Of a DNA stretch of 7,969 nucleotides, positions 1 to 6,504 are shown one piece after another. The stretch is from assembly GCA_031380225.1 (NCBI GenBank), contig JANNFX010000069.1, positions 1 through 7,969 on the forward strand, read 5' to 3'. Under the pieces are notes generated by a model, which worked only from the letters and a program-made list of their open reading frames with translations, searched no databases and was not told the DNA's origin. Each line of letters starts with the position of its first letter. Positions within the stretch are counted from its first letter, which is position 1. The stretch is from JANNFX01 sp031380225. GTDB lineage: Bacteria; Pseudomonadota; Alphaproteobacteria; Rhizobiales; Hyphomicrobiaceae. Made by a program: the position numbers and the translations under genes.

Positions 1-213
1 ATTTGCAGTTGAAATGATTGGGAAAGTCTTGATGATCCGCCGATTATTACTCAGTTCGGAACACAATTGTTATTTTGAAGCAGCGCAATTACTCATTTTC
101 ATAAATTTTTACATTTACAAATTAGAGATATTTATTTTATTCCCATTAAAAGTCGTGCTCTTTTCCGTAATTCTAAATAGGAAATGAACAACCGGAGCAC
201 CGGATTACCCAAC
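1..213. other. AT-rich non-coding left flank, no gene seen
   Basis: This stretch lies downstream of the last gene of the minus-strand operon. The first 180 bases are only about 31% GC (56 of 180 counted), much lower than the neighbouring genes. I see no open frame with a credible start and ribosome site on either strand, and no tRNA-like or CRISPR-like structure. A 4-bp CCGG/CCGG hairpin just after the operon's stop codon (around 192-203) is too weak to call a terminator. Low GC fits an intergenic region that may also hold a promoter for a gene beyond the left edge, but nothing inside the window shows that. Confidence 0.6.
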
Positions 214-2358
214 TTAGAATCCGCTTTCGCGGACCAGAACAGCCGCCACTTGGCGCCACACGCGCGCGGCAAAGCTTTGGGCTTCACCGTTGAGCTCAAC
301 CACACCTCTAATTGAAAATGGTGGCGGGGCCGTGGTTGCTGCTGCAGTAAGCGTAACAAGATACTGTGCACTCACGGGCGCTAACCGGCGCTCGTTGCTA
401 CCGCCACTTTGGCGGCGGACGGCGATGCTTCCACCAAAAAGCGACGCGAGCTCTGGTGCCTCGATACTGGTAGCGCCCGAAGATGCTATACTCTCAAACT
501 GGACAGCCACGGTGCCGGCACCCGGCAATTCTGGAACAAAATTACCTTGAGCCGTATCCGGCAGACGCCCTACATCGTCGCCAGCGAGATAGCCGCGGAT
601 TGTCAGCGGTCCATCCCCCCGGATTAAGGCCACAAGCTCGTTCCTGCTTATCGCCCTGCCTTGATGCACGCCGGAGTTAAATTCCGCCACTGTCCCTGCG
701 TGGGGCGACACGATCGTATGTTCGGCTATTACTTTTATAAGCCCAGCTTGCTCGGAGACTAGCGATTGCCGCTCCTCTTCTAGGATCAAGCTCTGCGAGC
801 GGTCTTCACTGTCAGCAATGCGCCGCGATAAGCGCATTTTATTCAGCGTAATTTTCTTTTTTACGACTGCGAGCTGGTGCTCAATTTCGTTCGACTTGAT
901 TACGACTAATACGTCTCCAGCCGCAACTCTGTCGCCAGCTTTGACACGGACCTCTCCAACAATCCCGGCGCGTTGTGGAAAAACTCGAGCAAGCTCTGAG
1001 GCTTCTAGAACTGCAGGCAATGTCACTCGCGTTGACCAGGGCACAAAGCAGATCACCAAAGCCATAGTCGCAAATATACCTGTGAATTTCGCCCGGCGCG
1101 AAACACCAAGAACTTGGCGCTCGACCCACCACTCGCGAATTTCAGACGCCATTGGCCAAATCACAAAATAGATGATCTCAATCAGAAATAAGATGATTCC
1201 AAGCACTTTGAAGGTCATGTGATAGACCATCACCGCAATGCCAGTGAACAGCACAAACCGGTAAACCCAGATGATCCACGCATAAGCTATCAGGGTCGTT
1301 GCAGTCCTGGACGGTAAGCGTTCTGGCGCTGGCACTTTTGGCGCGAATAGTATTTCTTTCAATCGCCAGCGTCCAAATGCGAACGCCCGCGACTGTAGAT
1401 TATTAACACCGAGCCAATCACTGAATAGGTAATAGCCATCAAACCTCATCAGTGGATTTAAATTGACCATCAAGCTCATGATCCAGCCTGCAGTCGCAAT
1501 TGAGAAGGAGACGCTCTTAGCACTCCCTTCTGGCAAGAACGCCCAAAGTAACGTAGCCAGACATGCAAGCGAAAGCTCAACAGCCACTCCTGCGCCGCCG
1601 ATCATCAGCCGCTTGTTGCGCTCTTGCAGCCGCCATGCATCGGTGACATCAGTGTAGAGCACTGGAAACATCACTAGAAAGCACACGCCCATACTCGGGA
1701 CGCGGCAGCCAAACCGCAACGCAGTAAACGCATGTCCAAGTTCGTGGGCGCTCTTCACAATAATTAGTGCCACCCCGAACAACGCGGCACCTTGCCAACT
1801 GAATGAATGTTGAAAGGTTGCCCAAAAAGCGTTCCAATGCCTCGAAACAAGGAACAACCCCACGAGTCCAATGGCGACAATTGCCATAGCAAACCTCGGA
1901 GAATAGAGTGGTTCAACCCAAGGCAACAACCGTCGGAGCGCCGCTTCGGGTTGGAATAGCGGCAATTTGATATAGAGATAGTTATGCACCATCCACATCA
2001 GCCAACCATATTCTGCCTTGCTTGCCGCTGCCGCGTAATGCTTCCAGCCACCTTCCAGCGGCTCAACTAGCAAATTGTTATCGGCCGCAAATCGCACAAA
2101 GCGAGAGACATCTTCTTCTGAAATTGGATGATTGAATGACTGCGTGGCAACGCTGGCAAATACTGAAAACGGTATTCCTGACTGCCAGCACGACAAAAGT
2201 TGATAGGCAGTCTCGTCAATTTGAATGTAGCGATGCTGGGCGCTATCAACGATCAACCATGCCGGTTCACCACCGGCGCCGGCCGCACCCGGTTCAACAA
2301 TGAGGTCTTGGCGCAACTCTGGCAGCGCTGGTGGAGGTGGAGCACTGCCCGGCATCAT
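214..2358 (-). CDS. PqqD-like / M50 site-2 protease / HlyD-type adaptor fusion membrane protein
   Basis: Predicted inner-membrane protein of 714 aa, last gene of the operon. Residues about 15-99 resemble a PqqD-like winged-helix domain (the W-L-I-V-D-S and R-Y-I-Q-I-D pattern). Next comes a multi-pass membrane region with about eight hydrophobic segments (near 156-172, 189-204, 223-235, 251-275, 284-300, 355-379, 385-404, 425-441). It carries the M50 zinc motif HELGH at 205-209 and the second site-2-protease motif NLNPLMRFDG at 299-308, with D307 as the likely third zinc ligand, so the catalytic core looks intact. A periplasmic HlyD-type part follows: lipoyl half-motifs at about 459-489 and 547-582 joined by a short helical hairpin. 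The role is inferred: export of a partner protein, with the protease site either cutting cargo or acting as a gate. The start is uncertain. The ATG at 2358 has AGGG 8 nt upstream and lies 2 nt after the previous stop. An in-frame ATG at 2376 would give 720 aa and a 16-nt overlap, but has no clear ribosome site. Confidence 0.88.
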   Translation of the reverse strand: MMPGSAPPPPALPELRQDLIVEPGAAGAGGEPAWLIVDSAQHRYIQIDETAYQLLSCWQSGIPFSVFASVATQSFNHPISEEDVSRFVRFAADNNLLVEPLEGGWKHYAAAASKAEYGWLMWMVHNYLYIKLPLFQPEAALRRLLPWVEPLYSPRFAMAIVAIGLVGLFLVSRHWNAFWATFQHSFSWQGAALFGVALIIVKSAHELGHAFTALRFGCRVPSMGVCFLVMFPVLYTDVTDAWRLQERNKRLMIGGAGVAVELSLACLATLLWAFLPEGSAKSVSFSIATAGWIMSLMVNLNPLMRFDGYYLFSDWLGVNNLQSRAFAFGRWRLKEILFAPKVPAPERLPSRTATTLIAYAWIIWVYRFVLFTGIAVMVYHMTFKVLGIILFLIEIIYFVIWPMASEIREWWVERQVLGVSRRAKFTGIFATMALVICFVPWSTRVTLPAVLEASELARVFPQRAGIVGEVRVKAGDRVAAGDVLVVIKSNEIEHQLAVVKKKITLNKMRLSRRIADSEDRSQSLILEEERQSLVSEQAGLIKVIAEHTIVSPHAGTVAEFNSGVHQGRAISRNELVALIRGDGPLTIRGYLAGDDVGRLPDTAQGNFVPELPGAGTVAVQFESIASSGATSIEAPELASLFGGSIAVRRQSGGSNERRLAPVSAQYLVTLTAAATTAPPPFSIRGVVELNGEAQSFAARVWRQVAAVLVRESGF

Positions 2359-2360
2359 GT

Positions 2361-3794
2361 TCAGAGCCCTGTCCATTGCCGGAAGGCCGTGATCGGCCGC
2401 CGGAATAAGAAGAAGCCGAGACGAACATCGTCGCCTGAGACTTGTGCGGTACCTCGCACGCCGAGGCGAGGCAGTGGCCGTGCTGAGTCAGGATCGAGAG
2501 TTGCTAAAATCATAAAGGATATAATATCGTTTTCGCCGACACGCGCTTTATAGTCTGAGCGTTTGATCGAAGCCGGCCACGGCCGCAGAGGATCGCTGTC
2601 CAAAAACACCTTGACCCGCGCGCCCGGTTGCAACGCAATCGCGTCAGATACTGGCAGTTCGATGCGAACTACGATGTTGCCGGGATCCGCAACTTCTAGA
2701 ATGCGCTCACCGACAGCTATAGGCCGGCCGATCAAGTCGCGCTTGTCAGAGTAGATCGCTAGGCCAGCCCGCCCTGAAACTATTTCAGTCTTTTGCAACA
2801 TCTCGCGTGCGAATTCGCGCTCCGAAATTTTTACTTCGAGTTCTGCGCGCGCAATGCCAAGCTCATGCATGCCGCGCGGATCGCTGAATGCGATTTGATT
2901 GGATTGCTTAAGCCGGGCCTGACTGACACTGGCATCACGCTCAGCCACCTCAAAGCGGCTCTTCAATGTGGTGTCATTTAATTTGACGAGCTTATCGCCA
3001 GGCTGGATCGCCTGGTTGGGCTCAACCAAAATTGCTTCAATGACGCCATCAATCGGCGCGGCGATGACGTAGGGATCGAGGGCGATGATTTCCATCGGAG
3101 CGAGTGCGGTCAAAGGCAGTGTCACAAAAACCAGTGCTAGCATTGCCAGAACCGACGCAATCAATGGAAGTCGCCTTACTGTACTAAAAGCCTTCGAAAT
3201 TCGGGGCTGCGACGCAGCGAGTGCCAGCCAGGAATGCGCAAACGCGGCAGAAAGTCGAGCAGCAATAACGAGATCCTGTTCGGCCCATTGATCTTCGCGC
3301 GTCATCACTAGACCGCCGATAGGCGGCCTGTCGCCGTGCTTCAATGGCAACCAATGAAGTGCACGAAATGGATAAGCCGCGGCCGTCTCATCACCAGCCG
3401 CAAGCGCGACGTCTAACGCCTTGGGAACCGAAGATGATTTTACGGCCGAAGCAGCAATCAATTTCTCAACGAATATGATAAGTGGCGCGTTGCGGTCGAC
3501 AGCTGGCAGGCTCGAAACACTTTGAACTTCGAGCGCACCCGTCACGCCCGGCATCACAACAAATATCTGGCGCGCACGCGTTAACTTGCGCGTTTCATTT
3601 GCCATCAAGAAAATAAGATCGCGGGTCGACTTGGCATCGCGCGCCTCGGCTTCAACTTTCAATAGCGCAAGCAGACCCGAACGCCCATCTGCCGCTTGCA
3701 CATGAGGCTTGCCAGAAGCGGGTTGCGCCGCAGGCGCGTGCTGCGGCGATTGCGTGACGGTTGTCTGGAGCGGTACTCGGCTTGCAGGCGGCAT
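2361..3794 (-). CDS. GAF-like domain and HlyD-type membrane adaptor protein
   Basis: Predicted 477-aa inner-membrane protein with one transmembrane segment. After a Pro/Ala/Gln-rich N-terminus, residues about 54-193 resemble a GAF-type domain: a helix, the strand around RQIFVVMP, then the typical end with IGGLVMTR and a closing helix. One hydrophobic segment at about 209-233 places this domain in the cytoplasm and the rest in the periplasm. The periplasmic part is an HlyD-like adaptor: first lipoyl half at about 240-272 (PIDGVIEAILVEPNQAIQPG), a helical hairpin at about 273-333, second lipoyl half at about 338-370 and a beta-barrel to about 456. The role is inferred: it links the inner-membrane protease-fusion protein to the periplasmic adaptor and TolC-like channel, while the GAF-like domain may sense a ligand or bind a partner. 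The ATG at 3794 is chosen because a strong AGGTGGA precedes it and it lies 1 nt after the upstream stop. An in-frame GTG at 3830 would give 489 aa. Confidence 0.85.
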   Translation of the reverse strand: MPPASRVPLQTTVTQSPQHAPAAQPASGKPHVQAADGRSGLLALLKVEAEARDAKSTRDLIFLMANETRKLTRARQIFVVMPGVTGALEVQSVSSLPAVDRNAPLIIFVEKLIAASAVKSSSVPKALDVALAAGDETAAAYPFRALHWLPLKHGDRPPIGGLVMTREDQWAEQDLVIAARLSAAFAHSWLALAASQPRISKAFSTVRRLPLIASVLAMLALVFVTLPLTALAPMEIIALDPYVIAAPIDGVIEAILVEPNQAIQPGDKLVKLNDTTLKSRFEVAERDASVSQARLKQSNQIAFSDPRGMHELGIARAELEVKISEREFAREMLQKTEIVSGRAGLAIYSDKRDLIGRPIAVGERILEVADPGNIVVRIELPVSDAIALQPGARVKVFLDSDPLRPWPASIKRSDYKARVGENDIISFMILATLDPDSARPLPRLGVRGTAQVSGDDVRLGFFLFRRPITAFRQWTGL

Positions 3795-3795
3795 T

Positions 3796-4575
3796 TTATC
3801 CACCTGGCAAATTGAAACGAGCTTCACCACTCATACCCGGAAGCACATCAACTCCCGGAGTTGCAAACACAGCAATAACTTTCACCATTTGACTTACGGC
3901 ATCGACGGCAGCACCAAGACGCGCGATTTTGGCAGCGTAAGTCTGCTTCGTTTCATCGACCGAAAATTCGAAGTCTTGACCCGGCTTCATCCAACTCAAC
4001 CACTGCGACGGCGCGATCAATTCAATTTCAAGACGGCCTGCGCCGACAATCGTCATGAATGGTTTGCCAGACTGAGGTTGTTCGTAAGCATTAACGGACA
4101 GCTCCGCCACACGGCCATTGAAAGGCGCTTTAACTTCGCATTGCCCTACTCGGGACTGCAATGAATGTGCTTCCGCCTCGGCCTTGCTGACACGGGCCTT
4201 TGATATCTCAACGTCGGCTTTTCCGACGGCACGGAATTTTTCGAGATGCTCATTGCTGTCGAGCGTGACCTTCATTTCGCGCCAAACCGCTTCGGCCGAC
4301 TGCGCTTCAGCCCGATAGCGCTCGCAATCAAACGCAATCAAGAGATCACCGGCCCTAAATGCCTCTCCCTCGCGAAATCCGATTTTGGCGATGCGAGCAG
4401 CAAGGTCTGTGGACAGTTGAGCTTGATCAACGGCACGAATGACACCGCGTGCTGGCACGCTGGTCTCAGGCGTCAGGTGAGCGGTATCACCGGCGGACGA
4501 TATCGTCGCGTTCGCCCCAACTGCCAAGACTAAACCGCACATTATTGAAACGAGCCGAAGCATCTCACGTCTCAT
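3796..4575 (-). CDS. Periplasmic adaptor subunit, HlyD/RND membrane-fusion family
   Basis: Predicted secreted periplasmic adaptor of 259 aa. Residues 1-23 form a Sec signal peptide: basic MRREMLR, a hydrophobic core, and a likely cut after A-N-A at 23. The mature part has the usual membrane-fusion order: first lipoyl half about 42-83 (ARIAKIGFREGEAFRAGDLL), a short alpha-hairpin about 84-146, second lipoyl half about 147-178 (VKAPFNGRVAEL), then a beta-barrel ending in VLPGMSGEARF at 244-254. It is shorter than most RND adaptors (commonly 350-400 aa), with a hairpin of only about 60 residues and little after the barrel. It presumably bridges the TolC-like channel and the two inner-membrane adaptors encoded next. 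It starts 43 nt after the TolC-like gene, and its stop is 1 nt before the next start. An in-frame TTG at 4602 would give 268 aa but lacks a ribosome site and would put nine residues before the signal peptide. An ATG at 4563 is also possible. Confidence 0.85.
   Translation of the reverse strand: MRREMLRLVSIMCGLVLAVGANATISSAGDTAHLTPETSVPARGVIRAVDQAQLSTDLAARIAKIGFREGEAFRAGDLLIAFDCERYRAEAQSAEAVWREMKVTLDSNEHLEKFRAVGKADVEISKARVSKAEAEAHSLQSRVGQCEVKAPFNGRVAELSVNAYEQPQSGKPFMTIVGAGRLEIELIAPSQWLSWMKPGQDFEFSVDETKQTYAAKIARLGAAVDAVSQMVKVIAVFATPGVDVLPGMSGEARFNLPGG
3799..3805 (-). promoter_or_regulatory. Ribosome binding site AGGTGGA deciding the start of the GAF-HlyD gene
   Basis: On the minus strand AGGTGGA is followed by TAAA and then ATG at 3794. 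The site overlaps the last codons and abuts the TAA stop of the upstream adaptor gene (3798-3796). This is a near-ideal Shine-Dalgarno sequence in a stop-start arrangement. It supports ATG 3794 over the GTG at 3830 and suggests translational coupling of the two adaptor genes. Confidence 0.75.
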
Positions 4576-4618
4576 GGAGTTGAACCCCGGCTGATCATGC
4601 AACTGAGGTCAAAGCTCA

Positions 4619-6142
4619 TTACTCAGCCGACGCAACCCGTTTCGCCCATCCGGCGCCAAGATCGCCACGCTCCAACCACATCTGCTGCAACGAAGCCGAC
4701 AGCGATGCCACATCTTGATCGCTGTTAACTTCCCAGGCATAGGGATCAAGGCCCATGGATGAAAATACATTGGCATAAGCGTTTTGCAGCATTGCATAGG
4801 CCATGTCGTATTTGGCCTCGGCGACCAGCGTGTTCATCTCTTCCCGGATTAAAGTCTGCTTGCTGATGCGGTCAGCTGCGGCCTCAGCTCGCATTTGCTC
4901 AAGCAAACGGTGCTGAACATCGCGATACTCCGCTGAAGTTTTCAGCTCTTTCTGTTCGTGCATGAACCGGATCCGCGAGACATAGACTTGCGTCATCACA
5001 GCCATCGTTAGCGCCAAAGACCGCTGACCAAGCATGTCGTCCTGCCGCTCGATTACATCTTGCCGCGTGCGGTAGGAGAAAACCTTCATCAGGTTCCAAC
5101 TCGCCTTCGCACCCCAGTTGACCCATTCGTTGTTTAACAGAAAGTCGTTGCTGTCGACGTTTGTGCCGGCATAGAGTTGTATGCCAGGTAGCATTTCAAG
5201 CAGTGCCGCGTCGGCTTCGCGCACGTTGATGCGCTTCTTGTATTCAACTTCGCGCAGCTCCGGCCGGTTGTAGACAGCCGTTTCGATCATTTCCTCGAGG
5301 CTCGCTTTGAGGGCCAGCGTACCCTCCTTGCGGCTCGGATACGAAAGGTGGAAGTCTGTCCCTGGCTTGAGGTTCATCAACGCGCCAAGCTGGGCTTTAG
5401 CGGTATTCAATTCCCGCTGAATTTCGCCGATCTTCTGCTTAATCTCAATTAACTCGCGCTCATAGGTTAGCGCCGTAATCGGTGACGTTTCGCGATCATC
5501 ATATAGAGTGCGAGTCTCGGCCAACGCCGCCTTGGTCTGGCCTTCCAGCACACCAAGTTTGCTCATCAGACGCTCGGCGCTCACTGCGCGCCAAAACGCA
5601 GAGCGCACATCTTCGATGACCCGCTGAATAACTTTGCGACGCATCTCATCCTGCATCAGCACCTTGTCGGCATCCTGATGAGCCCGTACGTACGACAAGC
5701 CGAAATCCAGAATATTCCAACTAAATCCGATATCGGCGCTGCGGATGTTCTTTTCCTGACTTGTAGAGGCGCCGAAATTCTGAACGCCGTTGACCAAGTT
5801 TAAGCTCGATGAGGCATTTTCATTGTCCCGTCCCGCATAGCCACTGTTGGCGACGACACCTGGCAGCATGCTGTAGTGCGCCAAATCAAGTTCGGCCATG
5901 CGAACTGCGCCCTCGGCCGCCTCAACGCGATGATCGAGATTGTATTTCAGAGCCCGTGCCATCGCTTCATAGAGCGTAACGGCACCCGATAATGGCTCTT
6001 GATTGGCGACCACGAGCGAGGTGTTCCAATCCGAGGCGGCAGAAAGTTCGGTTTCGCTCAGTGGAGTTGGGAATACCGCACAACCTCCGAGCGAGAAGGC
6101 CGCCATTAAAGCAAAAATGGATACTGAAAGCCGCACATGCAT
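4619..6142 (-). CDS. TolC-family outer-membrane efflux/secretion lipoprotein
   Basis: Predicted 507-aa outer-membrane channel protein, first gene of the operon. The N-terminus is a lipoprotein signal: a hydrophobic stretch ending in the lipobox L18-G19-G20-C21, so C21 should be acylated after cleavage; A22 follows and gives no inner-membrane retention signal. Two OEP-type repeats are visible. The first, about 55-265, contains the long helix 'LYEAMARALKYNLDHRVEAA', then SWNILDFGLSYVRA at 141-154 and the helix around DVRSAFWRAVSAERL. The second, about 281-468, starts SLEEMIETAVYNRPELREVEY, contains ASWNLMKVF at 347-355 and ends near SSMGLDPYAW. About 37 polar residues follow. The length is normal for the family. 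It should trimerise into the exit duct for whatever the three downstream adaptor proteins deliver. The ATG at 6142 is preceded by only a weak GGCGG-type ribosome site. A divergent gene begins 362 bp away, so the operon promoter should lie between them. Confidence 0.92.
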   Translation of the reverse strand: MHVRLSVSIFALMAAFSLGGCAVFPTPLSETELSAASDWNTSLVVANQEPLSGAVTLYEAMARALKYNLDHRVEAAEGAVRMAELDLAHYSMLPGVVANSGYAGRDNENASSSLNLVNGVQNFGASTSQEKNIRSADIGFSWNILDFGLSYVRAHQDADKVLMQDEMRRKVIQRVIEDVRSAFWRAVSAERLMSKLGVLEGQTKAALAETRTLYDDRETSPITALTYERELIEIKQKIGEIQRELNTAKAQLGALMNLKPGTDFHLSYPSRKEGTLALKASLEEMIETAVYNRPELREVEYKKRINVREADAALLEMLPGIQLYAGTNVDSNDFLLNNEWVNWGAKASWNLMKVFSYRTRQDVIERQDDMLGQRSLALTMAVMTQVYVSRIRFMHEQKELKTSAEYRDVQHRLLEQMRAEAAADRISKQTLIREEMNTLVAEAKYDMAYAMLQNAYANVFSSMGLDPYAWEVNSDQDVASLSASLQQMWLERGDLGAGWAKRVASAE

Positions 6143-6504
6143 GATTCGCCGCCAATTGGGTTGCTATCTTCAACACAAGGCAACAAAAACGCAGCAACAA
6201 CAGTCGCGGCTACGCAACCATAGATGGGGAGCTGCTAACAAAAGGTTATTCGCAATTGAATACCAGGCAACTGGATGTTGAATCTCTCTTTCTCAAATCG
6301 TGGTTATCGACAGAACGCCTCGCTTGCAGTGTGACCGCTCGAGCACAGGATACCTCGGCAAGGCTTTTGCATTCCGACGGCACAAGCGCACCGGTGTCCC
6401 ATTTCCTTCCCGACTACGCACCAAATTCAATCGTGCAGAACCGAAACGGCGGCTAGCACACAATTGTTGGTTGTATCATCCCCCGTACTAAGTGAGGTGA
6501 CTGA
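6143..6504. promoter_or_regulatory. Divergent intergenic region between the export operon and the Calx-beta/PQQ gene
   Basis: These 362 bases separate two genes transcribed away from each other, so promoters for both should lie here. I find no convincing protein gene. No strong sigma-70 pair is visible: TATCAT at 6474-6479 matches a -10 box in 5 of 6 positions on the plus strand, but the -35 position is poor. Three CAATTG-cored palindromes occur: CCAATTGG (6152-6159), GCAATTGA (6252-6259) and ACAATTGT (6460-6467). They could be operator sites or chance. Shared control of operon and cargo gene from this region is plausible but inferred. Confidence 0.4.
6494..6500 (+). promoter_or_regulatory. 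Ribosome binding site GAGGTGA for the Calx-beta/PQQ dehydrogenase gene
   Basis: GAGGTGA lies 4 nt before the ATG at 6505, which puts the GAGG core 7 nt from the start. This is a strong Shine-Dalgarno sequence. It fixes the start of the right-edge gene and shows that the protein truly begins with MSGSIF, without an upstream signal peptide. Confidence 0.75.

Noticed and set aside
61..71. The 11-base match ACACAATTGTT shared with 6458-6468, as flanking repeats or attachment sites of a mobile element.
   Set aside because: An 11-base match is expected by chance in an 8-kb window, and no integrase, transposase or tRNA gene is present.
192..203. CCGG-AGCA-CCGG inverted repeat just after the operon's last stop, as a possible terminator.
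   Set aside because: The stem is only 4 bp and no run of T follows on the minus strand, so it is not a convincing intrinsic terminator.
2067..2376. The PqqD-like domain as evidence of a PQQ biosynthesis gene, given the PQQ enzyme nearby.
   Set aside because: It is a domain fused to a membrane protease-adaptor, and no pqqA, B, C or E gene is present. PqqD-like folds are common peptide-binding modules, so the link to PQQ is probably coincidence.
4486..4575. The soluble adaptor as a lipoprotein, because a cysteine lies in its signal peptide (C13).
   Set aside because: The residues before the cysteine (S-I-M) do not fit a lipobox, while a normal cleavage site A-N-A follows ten residues later.
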